From Luscinia megarhynchos (Eukaryota > Chordata > Aves > Passeriformes > Turdidae): a stretch of 64,000 bases of DNA. The notes below the pieces were generated by a model. The model searched no databases. It saw nothing but the letters and a program-made list of their open reading frames with translations, and had not been told where the DNA came from. The number at the start of each line of letters is the position of its first letter. Position 1 is the first letter of the stretch. The position numbers were made by a program, and so were the translations under genes. The stretch is from the NCBI GenBank assembly GCA_034336665.1, contig CM067588.1, positions 6,326,655 through 6,390,654 on the forward strand, read 5' to 3'. Of this stretch, positions 1-13,109 are shown in pieces.

Positions 1-846
1 GATTAAATTTCCCAGGAAAAAAAAAAAAAACCACAAAGCAGTTGGAATCTAAACAAAACCCCACGTTTCTGTGGAGCAGCAGCACCACGAGCACTCGGAG
101 CAATTAAGAGCTCGGCTCTCTGCCACGGATTTTCGAGGAGACTGGAAATGTTTTGCCTTGCTCTGCCCGACAAAAGTGCTTGGAAAAAATAAAATAAATT
201 TTAAAATAACAAAACAAACCAAAACAACAACAACAAAAAAAAACAACCCTGAAATCTCTATTTTGACACCTGGATTTCCACAGTGGGAGGAAGAGCTGGA
301 GATGCTCCACGTGGGGTTAATGTTCCCTCCTCAGAGCTCCTAAACCAGCCCCAAACCACCCTGGGACAGATTTTCCTGCAGAGCAGGGACAGGGTGAGAG
401 GGAAGGTGCTGTTCACCTGTCCCCACTCCAGTCCCTCCCCCAGGACAAAGCTCTGGAGCAGCAGTGCCACAGTTTGGCATTAAAGGCACGAAAACCTTCA
501 GGCTGAAGGGTTTGAAATCTGTTTTATTTAAAGCCCTGCGAGGCTCACGTGGTTGGGAGGGAGCAAACCCTGCCAAGGATTGCACTAAGCTGGGATTTAA
601 CCCTAAACCCGTCCTGCAGCCATCCTGGAGGGCCCTGTGCACCTGGGGGATGTTTTCCCCTTGGGCTGGGAGGGAAAAGCCACAGGGAGGGAGGCGAGGA
701 GGAGCCAGAATGGAGGAACCAGAGGTTGCCAAGCACAGCAGGAGCTGTAATCAGTGATTATTTTTGGAGCCCTCTCTCCTAGAAAGGGAAATCCTGTGAT
801 AGCTTTCATCACAAACTTTCTCATGCTGGTGATCCCAGAGCCCCAG
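1..846. other. Unique sequence, no gene recognised
   Basis: No convincing exon is seen on either strand. There is an A-run near 18-31 and an A-rich stretch near 185-245, of the kind found in intronic DNA or at retroposon tails, but no flanking element was recognised. The short open frames overlap each other on both strands and show no protein character. Confidence 0.5.
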
Positions 847-1587
847 CCAGGTGAGCTGTGGGACCTGTGGGGTCTGTGGGATCCTCCTCACATCCTGTGA
901 GCTCTGGGATCTGTGAGATCCTCCTCACATCCTGTGAGATGTGGGATATGTGGGGTCTGTGGGGTCTGTGGGGTCTGTGGGGTCCTCTTCACATCCTGTG
1001 AGATGTGGGATCTGTGGGATCTCTGGGATCTTTGGGATCCTCCTCACATCCTGTGAGATGTGGGATCTCTGGGATCTGTGAGATGTGAGATCTGTGGGAT
1101 CTGTGGGATCTCTGGGATCTTTGGGATCCTCCTCACATCCTGTGAGATGTGGGATCTCTGGGATCTGTGGGATCTCTGGGATCTGTGAGATCCTCCTCAC
1201 ATCCTGTGAGATGTGGGATATGTGGGGTCTGTGGGATCTCTGGGATCCTCCTCACATCCTGTGACATGGGATCTGTGGGGTCTGTTTGATCCACCTCACA
1301 TCCTGTGAGCTGTGGGATCTGTGGGATCTCTGTGATCCTCCTCACATCCTGTGAGCTCTGGGATCTGTGGGGTCTGTGAGATCCTCCTCACATCCTGAGA
1401 TGTGGGATATGTGGGATCTCTGGGATCTTTGGGATCCTCTTCACATCCTGTGAGATGTGGGGTCTGTGGGATCCTCCTCACATCCTGTGAGCTCTGGGAT
1501 CTGTGGGGTCTGTGAGATCCTCCTCACATCCTGTGAGATGTGAGATCTGTGGGGTCTGTGGGATCTGTGGGATCTCTGGGATCCTCC
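847..1587. repeat. Minisatellite with a hairpin core
   Basis: About 13 copies of a unit built from CTCACATCCTGTGAG followed by a variable number of GATGTGGGATCTGTGGGATCT-like blocks; spacing runs from about 35 to 60 bp. The core is a perfect inverted repeat (CTCACA, TCC, TGTGAG). The minus-strand frames read as DPTDPT-type repeats and are artefacts of the array. Confidence 0.9.
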
Positions 1588-2745
1588 TGGCCTGGCTCTG
1601 CTCCCCAGATGAGAGAAGGGATCATCCCAGTCCTTGCTCCAGCTGGGATCAGGGATTTCTGTCCCACTGAGCTGCTGGAGGAAGGCAGGAGGTCGAAAAG
1701 CACGAGGTGGCTGCCAGGGCTGGCAGGATGATAAAAGTTTTGGGGCAGCAAACCTGGCAAGGGATCCCCATTGCTGCCAAAATTCCAGGCTTTGGGGCAT
1801 CCTTGCCTCGTGCTCCAGGGGTGTGAGCACACAAATTCTGTTCTCCCTTTCCCTCAAGCACAGGGATGTGAGGACACAAATTCTCCAGGATCCCAAACCT
1901 GCTGAGAGGCTCCAGGAACCCTCCATCCCTAAAATCCTCCCTAAACCCCAAACCCATCCCCATCCCACACAGACACACCTGCATGGGGAATTTATGTTCT
2001 TTTTGTTTTTTGCCCTTTTTTCTTTCATAAATTCTCTGTATTCTTCACAAATCTATTTGTAGCTGTGTAGACTTTTGTATTACTGGCTGATTTTGTCAGT
2101 AATTTTCCCTAAGCAGAAAACCAAAACCAATTCCAAAACTCTAAATCTCAGAAAATTCCAGATCCCAAAACTACCTTAATTCTTCCAAACTACCAAAGCT
2201 GAGAACAACATTTCAAAATACATTTTCATAGGCAAAATACAACTTATACCAAAAAAAGAGACTCAAAAAAACCCCTTAACTTTCAAAAAATGATGCCACT
2301 TGTCCTAATCAAAGTACTAATAAAAGTAAATAAAAATTAGTACTTTTTATCAATTATCCTAATTTCCTAAAACCTATAAAAATATACTCACCCCTAAAAA
2401 AAACCAAAAAACATTTCTAAACATTTTTCCATGAAAACTTTCAAATAAAAATCCACTTTTATGTTACCTCCTTATTAAAATGATCTCCATTTTCATTTCC
2501 AAATGAAAACAAAGGCAACAGAATAGGTGCAATAAACAGATTCTTCCTGCCTCAGTGCCAGCTCTGATCCCTTCCCAGGGGAGGAAACATTTCAGGCCTG
2601 TCTGGGAGCTGGGTGAGCTCAGAGTGTTTGGATAAATAAACCTTGTTAAAGTGTAAATGCCATCTGTGCCACCCTGCCAAGGCCAGCCCTGTGCCCTCAA
2701 AGTGCAGAGTCACTCGTGGCACACAAAGCAAATTCATTGGTGGGG
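1588..2745. other. Unique sequence becoming AT-rich
   Basis: The first 440 bp are ordinary unique sequence with no supported exon. From about 2030 the base composition drops sharply to AT-rich DNA with many short A-runs. No gene is seen. Confidence 0.5.
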
Positions 2746-3240
2746 TTGAAAATCATGAATATTTCAATATTTGTAATAAATATCTGGGTGTTTAATATTT
2801 TTAATCTTTTAAATATGTTTTGATTAGATATATTATATATTATGTAATGTATTGAAATATACTGTATTATATAATTAATGTCTATTCTATTAATGTTTAT
2901 TCTATTAATGTCCTATTCTATTCTATTCCACTGTATTATATTATAGTATAAATATATTACATTATATTATATATATTATATTATTATATTATAATGATAA
3001 GATCACTATATTGATTATATTAATATATTATAGTTTATATAGTGTATAGTATATAGTATATATTTATTACATGCATATAGTATTTAGTATACATTATATA
3101 TTATAAATGATATAGTATATATATAGTGCATAATATATATATATAGTATAATATATATATATTATACAGTACATATTATTTAAATATTTTAAAAAAATCT
3201 TTTTAATTTTAATTTTTTTTTTTTGGTAATATTATTTTTT
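2746..3240. repeat. AT-rich low-complexity island (TATA-type)
   Basis: Nearly pure A/T sequence made of imperfect TATATTATA and ATAGTATATA motifs, ending in a T-run near 3210-3225. It contrasts strongly with the GC-rich surroundings. No gene is seen. Confidence 0.85.
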
Positions 3241-3476
3241 CCACTTTGCTCCACACCCAGCTTCCCCCTACACTTTCAAGGCCTCACTGTGTCCTTGACA
3301 AGGCAGGACTGGTTCCTGCAGGAGCCTTGGAGAGATAAAGAGAGCCCAGAGTGAGATAAGCACAGGGAAGGAGCAGAGGGACAGGGATCTCCCCCAGAAA
3401 AAGGAATGGCTGTGCCCTCTTGGACACTGAAGAGACAGGGGCAGACTTCTGTGCATGAGAGAGGCATCAGAAGTGT

Positions 3477-3975
3477 AAAATAACAGAAATAAATTCAAAT
3501 ATTCTGCTTTTCCCCCATTCCAAAATCAAAACACAGAGAAAAATTTCCATGGGGTTTTCACAGGAGTGGAGGGAAAATCCACATTCAAAGAGGGATGACA
3601 CCGAGCAGGAGCCTTGCACACTCAGGAGGAGAGACCCTGTAGCCTGCAGTGCATAAAATAATGCATCCAGTAATGGAAATTATTCAAATATTGTGCTTTT
3701 TCTCCCATTCAAAATCAAAACACAGAAGAATTTCCATGGGCTTTCATAATGGAGGAAAATCCACACTAAAAAAGGGATGACACCGAGCAGGGCCTTGCAC
3801 ACTCAGGAAGAGAGAGGTGCAGGCTTGCACTGCATAAAATAATGCATCCAATAATGGAAATTATTCAAATATTGTGGTTTTTCCCCCACTCCAAATCAAA
3901 ACACAGAAAAATTTCCACGTGGTTTTCACAAATGGAGGGAAATCCACACTAAAAGAGGGATGACACCGAGCAGGG
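3477..3975. repeat. Tandem repeat, unit about 183 bp, about 2.7 copies
   Basis: The anchor GGGATGACACCGAGCAGG recurs at 3592, 3774 and 3957, a period of 182-183 bp. Each unit also carries TTCAAATATT, AAATCAAAACACAG and ATTTCCA segments. The copies differ by small indels. No coding content. Confidence 0.9.
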
Positions 3976-4239
3976 CCATCCCAAAGCTCTCCTGCTCCCA
4001 GCTGATAAGGAAAGGCTGAGATAAGGCAGGATTAGAACCCTGAGGACGAAGGGATGGGGGGTTTGGCCCAGCAGGGCTCCCAGTGCTCCCAGTTGTGATC
4101 TGGCCCAGCACTGGTGAGGCTGCCTGGGCCTGCCCTGCTATGATAGTGCAATTAGCAGCACAATTAATCATTAATCAGAGGGGATTGGGAGGGATTAAGT
4201 GCTTCAACAGCACATTGCTGATGGTAATTTATTAAAAAT

Positions 4240-4365
4240 GCTTGTTGGTTTGGGGGTGATTTGCTGGTTTTGGAGTGATTTTTTTTGTTTTGGGGTGATT
4301 TGTTGATGCTGGGTGATTTGTTGGTTTTGGGAGTTATTTGTTGGTGCTGGGGTGATTTTTTAAAT
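4240..4365. repeat. Short G/T minisatellite
   Basis: Seven or so imperfect copies of GGTTTTGGGGTGATTTGTT-like units, about 19 bp each. Confidence 0.8.
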
Positions 4366-7300
4366 TCAAGGAGCACTTTGGGCACACAGAGACTCTCCTT
4401 GCTTCTAAACTTGGACAAGACACAAACCAATCTCTGGGTACAACCAAAACCTCCAGTTCTGCCTCCTCCTCCTCCTCAGAGTCCCCAGGCACACCAAGAC
4501 CATTTCCTTGGTCCTGTTTTTTATGGATTATGGATCTACTGGATCAACACTGGATCCTCAGATTCTGAGATCTCCTGAACATCCCTCTGGATCTACATTT
4601 GCTCCAGCACAGGCTTGGCCCATAAACCACCAACCTAAAATATTTTCCACCCAATAATTCCAGTGATAGACAGCATAAATCCAAGCTCTAGGTGATGTTC
4701 CATGCTGGAATGCAGGAAAAAAAACCCAAAGTGTCGAATTTATATTCCAGTGTGTGTTCCCAAGTGCAGAATCGAAGCTCCTGTTCACAAACCTTGTCAG
4801 ATTTAGCAACTAAAAAAAGCCACAGCTCTGAGAGTGGGAAGTGCTGGGAGCAACAGGAGAGAGGGAAAAGCTGGGGGGTGTTTTGAGGATAAATCCCCCC
4901 CAGGATCAGGAATTCCAACCCCTGAGTGACCAGCACATTAATGCTGCCTGAATAATTAAATAGAAAATGAGCTATTAAAATCAGAAAGGAGAAAGAGCAG
5001 GAATAAATGGAACGCTGGGAATGTTTCCCTGCTTCCCAAAAAAGGCACATTTGGATTTCTTCAGAGGTTTTGGTGTTTATGGTTGGCTTCAGCAGCCTCT
5101 CCTTTTAAATGGAGCGATTCAAGGCAAAATCACCACAAAAAAATGGTCAAAGCCAGTGCCCTGCCCCACTCCAGCTGGGAAAATTTGGGTTGTTTTCAAG
5201 GAAATGGCTGAGGATTTCAGGGATTGGGGGAAGAGAGGGAGAGGGTTCATGGAGAGGGTTCAATAATAAAAACACTGCAAGGGTGCCCAAAAGATGAATT
5301 AAATTAATAAAACCCAGAGCACAGCGAGGCAGGAGATGTTTGATTCAGATCAACAAATCCTGGAGGGAGTTTTAGCCTCAGGTTTGAGATGCAGAGCTGT
5401 CAGCAATGGGATTTTCCTAAAGCCTGCAACAAACCCCGTGCCTCAGTTTCCCAGCTGATAAATGAAAAGGGCAGTGCAAGGGTGGAAAGGTTGGGTGTCA
5501 TCAATAAAATTAATAAGGGGAAAAATTTAAAAAAATAAAAGCTAGCAAAATAATTAACTGAAAATGCCATTAATTGGAGTTCTTCATTAGCAGTGTCCTT
5601 CCAGGTGCCCATAGGAGCTCTCCCTTCCCAGGCACTCAGGAAGGGGCAGCAAATCCAACCCCACTCCCTCCTGTTCTCGCCCCCTCTCTGCATCACAGCA
5701 GCAGCTCAGGTGATCCAGGTGTCCCAGCAAAAATAAAAACTGGGCTCTGACAGCTCTGGATCAAGAATTTGCCACTCAGTTTGTGATTTTTGTTGTGGCA
5801 GTGCCTGCAGGCCCCAGGGATGGAGGGGTCACGGTGAGAAATGAGGAATTATCCCTGGTTTAAACCCACACAGGGAGAGGAAAGGGAACTGAGATCCCCC
5901 AAAACGTCCCATCTGAGCTGCTCCTGGATCCCAAAAAGCAGCAATCCTTGCAAACAGCAGCTCCAGCATCCCCCTCTGAACACTCCCCAAGCTATTTCTG
6001 CCCCCAGCACCCTGGGAGGAAAAGCCACAGCCAAAGGCAGAATTGCTGGTGCTGGCAGCAGGATCCAACTCCCGGGAGCGAGTGCCCCAGAGCTGGAGCA
6101 TCCCTTGCAGATCCCTCAGGTCCTGCTGCACCTGGAGCTGCACTCTGCACTCAGAGCTCCAACAGGAGCCCAGCTGCTGCTCAGGTGGGGAAAGGAACAG
6201 CCCAGATTTGCAGCAGGGATCAGGAAGAGATGTGGGGAATGTGGCTGTGCAAATCCAGCTGTGGCTGTGCAATTCCAGCTGTGGCTGTGGTGGCTTGGAG
6301 CTCACCCTGGAGCAGAGGGAAAGGCAGGAGGAAAGGGAGCACAGCTCTGGGCTGAGCTGTGAGCAGGGAGGGAGGTGAGTGAGCAGACAGATGAAGGGTG
6401 ACAGCAGCACAGATGAACCCCAGCCCTCTGCCAGGGCTTCCCCTGGCTCCAAAATCATCCCCCAGCAGTTCCTCTTCCAGCCAGACAAGAGATGGCAGCC
6501 AGAGATTGGGAGTGACTGAGCAAACAAGCAGCAGATGAGCAGCACTGGCTGCAGGCAAAACGCTGCCTTGGAAAGAACTGGGAGATTGGGAGAGGGCAAA
6601 AGATGCTGGGGCTGATTGCAGAGCCACTCTGCAAAGTTAATTGTTCACCAGGTTGGGATCTGGGCCACATCCATCAGCAGGCTGCTTCCTGCCATCAGGT
6701 TTCCCTGGACAAACAGCAGGAGCCAGTGGATTTAGAGGAGGGCAAACCCAGCAGGGCAAAGCTCTGCCTGGACAGGGTTCAGCGCCAGCAAAGGGCCCTT
6801 CTCACACACAGCCCTGCACAGGGGCAAGCCCAGCCCAGCTGAGCTCAGCTTTTGGGGTGTCAGCACGTGAGTTACACAGAGCAGAACTCGCTCCAGGCTT
6901 GGGATCTGCTCTGAGCTGAGCCAAGCTCCCCAGCCCTGCTGCCTCAACTTCCCTGAGGATGGAAGGAGAATCTGGGAGGCTCCTACTGAGCACAAGCCCT
7001 TTTGGAAACTCTTACTCTTCTTGGACATGACTCCAAACACACAGATCCCAGCTTTTCTGGAGATTCTCAGCCCTCCTGGCCCAAACCTCAGCTCTGTGGA
7101 AGCCAGAGGAATGTCCCAGGGTTTACAGGGACTGACCAAACATTCATTTCTCTCCAGAAGGCCAGACCAAGGGGATGATGGTCTCAGTAGAAGCTGCAAC
7201 GTGGATATTTTAATGCAGGGTTCTGCCTGACCATGGGCAGGGAGAATGGAGGGATCCTCGTGGATTTGGGAGACCAAAACTCAGCTGCAGCACCCTGAGC

Positions 7301-8930
7301 CATTTTGCCTCTGTATTTTGCCCTGTGCCAAATGCAGCCTCTCTCATCTGCCAGCTCTGCGTCCAGTGCCAGCGAGGGAAGGCAAAACCTGTCCCCTGCA
7401 GCACCCTCTGTACCCCAGCCTGTCCCCAGGGGACAAGTGGCACTGCCAAGGAATGCACACGAGAGGCAGCAGCTCAAGGTTTAAAGCAGCTCGTTTGGAA
7501 GCCAATAAAAAGCAGCCAACTGCACTTCAGCCACCTGTAACCACAAATGTGTGACACCATCGCTTCCCTCTGTCCCCGTGTCACCAGCACAGCCTCTCTG
7601 AAGGGCCCATTCAGGGCTCCACAAAGAGCTGCTTCACTGAAAGGAGCCCTCACGGCATGGAGATGAGCATTGCAAGCTCCCCGTCCCTGCCAGCATCCCA
7701 AAGCTCTGCAGAGCTCGGGGAGCAAAGCCCGGGGAACAAAGCAAGGTCAGGAGTTACAGACGGGGGAACTCAGAGTGGGGACACGGCGGTGACGTGGCCA
7801 AGGCCAGGCAGAGCCCGTGGCAAGGCCAAGGCCAGGGGCAGACCTCCAGAGCCCTGATTAGTTGCAATTTTTTCTCTCTTTCTGTCTATCCCAGCACGAT
7901 GAGAGAGGAGGAACTCCCAGGATTGCTGGCGAGGTTGTTCCACTACTCATTTATTAACTGCTCCCATTTGGACGTGGTACTGATATTTTCCAGCGTGAGT
8001 GAGTAAGCCTGGGAACTTGGGAACAAATCTGCAAGCCCTGCCCGGAGCACGGACACCAAATCTTGCTCAGGAATCTTTCGGTGTGACAGAGAGCCTGAAA
8101 ATCAGCAAACCCTGAGCAGGGTGCCTCACACAGCCAGGGAGTTCCGTGGGTGGGGTGAGGCAGGCGCCCCCCTGCTCCTGCCTCTTCCTCCTGGCACTCT
8201 TGGGCATCACCTCCCACCTTTCCTGGGGAGGAGAGGATGCTGCACACCACGAACGCACCGAGATCCCAGCGCCAGCTGACACGATGTCCGTGACCTAATG
8301 GCCACATTCCTGAAGGGAATCTCTTCAGCATCACGGGAACTGCTTTTCCCAACCTCCCCCCCGACCCACAGGCGCTGTCACAGCCTCGTGAGGAAAAAAA
8401 CAGGACTCTGCTGGCATTCACACATCTCAGCCCCATGTGCTGCTGCATCCCAGACCCACACCCCAAATCCGCCCCACCCCACCGAGGAGGGAATTAATGA
8501 ATGCTGCTTCCTCGCAGGGCCCTGTCTGACGGCTCCTGCCCTTTCACAAACCTCATCCAGAGGCTCCAACTTCCTGCCTGATGCTCGTGCAAAGCTTTTC
8601 CCCCTTCAGGCACCTTCCCCAAGCCCTGCACACGCATCACCCATCACTGCTCCGCTCGTTTCCTGATGCACAGCACAAAACCCAGCGCCAGCAGCCCCAG
8701 GCCTGACCCCGATCCCCTCCTCCTCCCAGCGCTGCTGTGCCAGCACGCTCAGGTTGTTTTCACGGAGAGATGAGGCTGCTAAAGCTTTTCAGGCTGGCCT
8801 GGCACGGAGGGCAGCTGGCAGTCTGGGGACAAGGAGGGGGTGACATTCTGGGGCACACCCCTGGGAACTTGTCACAGCAACAGGCAGCGCTGAGAGATGC
8901 AGCTGATGTGACAAAAACTGCACTGCCGGG
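4366..8930. other. Unique sequence, no gene recognised
   Basis: About 4.6 kb of largely non-repetitive sequence of moderate GC content. There is a small GTGGCTGTGCAA.TCCAGCT triplication near 6240-6295. Open frames such as those near 5841-6362 and 6732-7277 show no recognisable domain, and no convincing acceptor-exon-donor combination was found. This looks like intronic or intergenic DNA. Confidence 0.5.
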
Positions 8931-10270
8931 GGAACGCCGAGCTGCCAGCCCGGGGCAGGGCTCCCTCCGAGCCCGGGACCCTCCGGGCACACCCTGGGTG
9001 TCCCCCCACGCCGGAAAAGTGCCCCCCAGACCCCTCCCAGCGGGACCCAGGGGTGCCTATCGAATTCCAGTGCGCTCCCTAAAAGAGCTTTAGGACCGAA
9101 CACGCGCAGGGATCTCCGCAGCAGGGAAACCCCAAGGTACAAATCCGAACGGAGCTGAACCCGCCCCGTTCCTCCGGCCCTCCCTCCCCTCGCACCTTCT
9201 GTCCCCAGGGCAGCGGCCGCGGCCCTCGGCGGGGTCACCCGGCACTCACCGCTCCGGGGCCGTGTCCCTTCCTCTTCTGCGGGCAGAGCGGGGCTGGGGC
9301 CGGACCGGCACCGGAGCGGGGCTGGAGCCGGTGCTGGAACCGGACCGGCACCGGAGCGGGACGGGGGCTGGAGCCGGTGCCGGAGCAGGAGAGCTGGAGA
9401 GGTGCCGGTGCCGGAAAAGGGTTGGAGCTGTCCCGGTACCGGGGACGTTGGAGCGGAGCCGGTGTCGAGCAGGGGGAGTCGGAGCGGTGCCGGTACCGGG
9501 GGAATTGAAGCGGTGCCGGTTCCGGTTCCGGTGCCAGGGGAATCGGCGCGGTGCCGGTACCAGAGCAGGAGGAATCGGAGCGGTGCCGGTTCCGGTGCCA
9601 GGGGAGTCGGAGCGGTGCCGGTACCGGAGCAGGAGGAATCGGAGCGGTGCCGGTTCCGGTGTCGGTACCAGAGCAGGAGGAATCGGAGCGGTGCCGGTAC
9701 CGGAGCAGGGAGGGGTCGGAGCGGTGCCGGTACCGGTGCCAGGGGAATCGGCGCGATGCCCGTACCAGAGCAGGAGGAATCGGAGCGGTGCCGGTTCCGG
9801 TGCCAGGGGGGTCGGAGCGGTGCCGGTTACGGTGTCGGTACCAGAGCAGGAGGAATCGGAGCGGTGCCGGTGCCGGTACCGGAGCAGGAGGGCTCGAAGC
9901 GGTGCCGGTGCCGGAGCAGGGGAGGTCGAAGCGGTGCCGGTACCGGGGCAGGGCGGGTCGGTGCCGGTACCGGGGCAGGCGCAGCCCAGCCGGGCGCTGC
10001 GGCGCGGTGCGGACCCGGCGCTGGCTCCGTGCGGCGCTGGCTCCTCCCCGGGATCCGGAGCCGCTCGGCCCCGCCGCCCGGGCGGGAGCGGCGCACGGAG
10101 AGCGCACGGACACACCGACACACACACACAGGATCCCGGGCCGGGCGGCTCCTCCCGCGGCTCCTCCCGCGGCTCCTGCCGCGGCTCCGAGGTGCGGGAG
10201 AACCGGGCAGCCCCTGGCGTTTCAGCCTCTCCGGGTTGTGGATTTAGCAGCGGCTCCACCACCCGTTCCA
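8930..10270. promoter_or_regulatory. CpG-island-like region overlapping a GC minisatellite
   Basis: The region has dense CpG dinucleotides, including several GCGGCCGC- and CCGCGG-like clusters at 9200-9260 and 9990-10200. A consensus splice-donor motif GTGAGT lies on the minus strand (plus-strand ACTCAC at 9244-9249), immediately after a short CpG-rich stretch, so a minus-strand first exon is possible. No coding exon could be defined. The island may simply reflect the array's composition. Confidence 0.45.
9286..9985. repeat. GC-rich minisatellite with palindromic core CCGGTACCGG
   Basis: Units combine GGTGCCGGTACCGG with AGCAGGAGGAATCGGAGC in blocks of about 33 to 60 bp. The segment CCGGTACCGG is a perfect 10-bp palindrome. 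Long open frames on both strands (more than 250 codons, Arg/Gly/Pro/Ser-rich) come from the stop-free composition and are not genes. Confidence 0.9.
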
Positions 10271-10279
10271 GCTCCTTGT

Positions 10280-10480
10280 TGTCGTATGTTTAGTCAAACA
10301 TTCCGGGCTCGCCAAAAATAGAGCAGCCATGGAAATAAATCAGGCTGGCTGGAGGTGCCAACATTGTCTGCCTGAAAGTAATTAATTTCTTATATCCTCT
10401 GCTATATTAATCCTCCGCACGCGGCCTTGTCTGTCAGCGGAGGTTTTGTAATTAGTGCCGAAATCTGCGGGATGTGAAGG
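10280..10480. promoter_or_regulatory. Possible conserved regulatory element
   Basis: An AT-richer, non-repetitive island directly next to the CpG-rich block. It contains TAATTA at 10379-10384, TAATTAG at 10449-10455, a TATTAATCC-like site and a CArG-like CCAAAAATAG at 10312-10321. The density of homeodomain-type sites in unique sequence is typical of developmental enhancers. This is inference from composition only; no conservation could be tested. Confidence 0.3.
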
Positions 10481-10876
10481 AGGTTTAAGGTGGTGGGGAA
10501 GGGCAGGAGGAAACAAAATCCGTCTCCAGAGAGTGTGGAGAACACGGAGAACACAGCAGGGATGACAAGGAGGGAAGGGGACACAAATTCTGTGGGGGAA
10601 AATCCTACTGGAGCAAGCATTTAGGGTCTTCTTTCCGGACGTGGATATTCCACCAAAAATAACTGTTCAGGAGTCACAAATTTGGGTTTCCTCAGTTCTG
10701 CTGCTGCCAGAACTCCTTTTCTTTCTCTTCCTTTCCAACGAGGGAGTCTCGCTGGACTTGCTGACTCCCGTTTCTCATCTCAGAGCCACCAGGCAGGCTG
10801 GGAGACACTCGAGGAGGGCGGGAAGTGCTGCCCAGATGGAAGGGATGTTCTAGAAGGATCCATCCCCTCTGGTCAC

Positions 10877-11541
10877 TTTAGCCTGTCCCAGGGCTGTGTG
10901 TGACACCCAGGGCTGTGTGTGACACCCAGGGCAGTATGTGACGTGCTGTGTGACACCCAGGGCTGTGTGACATACTGTGTGACACCCAGGGCTGTCTGTG
11001 TGTGACACCCAGGGCAGTATGTGACGTGCTGTGTGACACCCAGGGTTGTGTGTGACATGCTGTGTGACACCCAGGGCAGTGTGACACCCAGGGCTGTGTG
11101 TGACACCCAGGGTTGTGTGTGACATGCTGTGTGACACCCAGGGCTGTGTGTGACACCCAGGGCTGTCTGTGTGTGACACCCAGGGCTGTGTGACACCCAG
11201 GGCTGTGTGTGACACCCAGGGCTGTGTGTGACACGCTGTGTGACACCCAGGGCAGTGTGTGACACCCAGGGCTGTGTGACACCCAGGGCAGTGTGTGACA
11301 CCCAGGGCTGTGTGTGACACCCAGGACTGTGTGACATGCTGTGTGACATGCTGTGTGACACCCAGGGCAGTGTGACACCCAGGGCTGTGTGCCATGCTGT
11401 GTGACACCCAGGGCAGTGTGACACCCAGGGCTGTGTGACATGCTGTGTGACACCCAGGGCAGTGTGACACCCAGGGCTGTGTGACATGCTGTGTGACACC
11501 CAGGGCTGTCTGTGTGTGACACCCAGGGCAGTGTGACACCC
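10877..11541. repeat. Minisatellite of TGTGTGACACCCAGGGC units
   Basis: About 30 copies of a 17-21 bp unit, TGTGACACCCAGGGC plus TGTG or AGTG linkers, with inserted TGTGACATGC and TGTGACGTGC variants that form higher-order blocks. Minus-strand open frames here are array artefacts. Confidence 0.92.
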
Positions 11542-13109
11542 AGCCTGGCTCCCTGCTGCTGCCCTGACCCCGGTCAATGATTTCCTGCTGCTGTCGCTGC
11601 TCACGCAGCTCCCGTGAGCTCCCTTCCTGCTGCTGCTGCACAAATGGACACTTCGGGTTTTTTCCACTCCCCGGGCTCTGGCATGGCCCTGACTCCCACG
11701 TTCAGCCGTCTCCTCCGTGCAGAGCAGAGATGTCACCCTGGGGGAGATGTCTCAAACATTTCTGTGTCACTCCCAGCTCATGCAGCTCCAGCAACTGCTG
11801 CCGCAGCTCCCAGAGCACCTGGCGCTGTAAATCCAGCCTGAAACCGAAAGGAAAAGGGATTCCCGGGAAAAGCTCCGGCAAATTAAGGAGAAAAACGTGC
11901 AGAGGGCAGGAATGTCGCACAATTAGGGGACAGAGCCCGTGTCGCAGCAGCTGCTCCTCGGTGCGCAGACTGCAGCCAGCAGCGTGCCGGGGATGTGTGG
12001 AAACCCCGCGGGTCCGGGGGGGATGTGGGGAGGGAAAGCCCCAGAGCACCTCCGGCTGCTGCAGGGAATCCGCCTGGGAATGCTCGGAGAGGGAGGTGTA
12101 AGGAAAATAACCCACAAACACCCGAGGTTTGTGTCCAAAAAGGAGACAGAGGAGTCCTTCTGCTTTATCCCAATAAAGGGAGAGGCCGCGGGGCATTGCC
12201 CTGGGGTCTCTCAGATTTTTGGAGGATGCAGCCTCCCTTTTATCCCAATTTCCCGGCCGCATTTCCCTCTCTCTTTCCCCATTGCTGAGGTACTCGAGAG
12301 GCACAGACTTCCTGACATTCCCCTCTAATGTACAACCCTCGCTTTTAATTTTTAATTCTTGTTCATAGTTCCCCCCCTGTTGCTTCTTCCATCTTCTGAT
12401 ACCCAATTTCATTTCTCAGCAAACCTACATTCGTTTGTAAAGGCAAATCTCTTTTTCCATTCACCAATCGGTGGAATCCCTCCCATTGTTTCTTTTATCT
12501 CTCGGTGCTAACTTTAACTACAGCTTGTTTGTGAAGACAGATGTCACATTCCTCTCAGAGGGGAGGGATGGATGATCCCAGGGTGGGGACATGGGGGACA
12601 CGATAACGGGGCTGGTTTTGGGGCTGGGGCTGTTCCAGCCCTGGGAGGTTTTCTAGAATTAATTTGTATTCTGAGATTTCTGGGTTTTTGTTTGGTTTTT
12701 TTTGTTTGTTTGTTTGTTTGGTTTTTTGTGGTCACAGATCCTCGTGGAGATATTGGGGAAATCACGGGTGAAAAAATGAGAAACTTCCTAAACTTTGATT
12801 CCTAAAAAATAGGAAACTTCAAGAATTTATGTCGTGGCCGTGATCACCTCAGCTTGTGCTGGGGGAGACTTGGCCCAGCAAATCCTTCTTTTCTTCTTCC
12901 TCCTCCTCCTCTAGGTGTATTCCACACTGGGAACGTGTAGGATCACGCAGCTCCCTGTCTGTCCCCCGCCTGGGAGTGCTGGTTCTCAGCCTTTTGATAT
13001 AAATTGCATTTTTTTAGGGATGCTTGTGCTGTGTTTCCTCACACCGGGTGTGCCCTGTCACCTCCTGCCAGCAGCACCTCGGCCCAGCTGTGCTGGGGAG
13101 GGAGAGGAG
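11542..13109. other. Unique sequence, no gene recognised
   Basis: A mixed-composition stretch with a TTTG-rich microsatellite near 12690-12735 and a T/C-rich segment near 12885-12912. The open frames show no family resemblance. No promoter or exon is supported. Confidence 0.45.

Noticed and set aside
5829..6627. Frames of 135-256 codons on both strands as a possible gene
   Set aside because: The frames overlap each other in opposite directions, show no domain or splice structure and have mixed codon usage.
9235..10321. Arg/Gly-rich frames of 256-343 codons
   Set aside because: They are produced by the GGTGCCGGTACCGG minisatellite and overlap on both strands.
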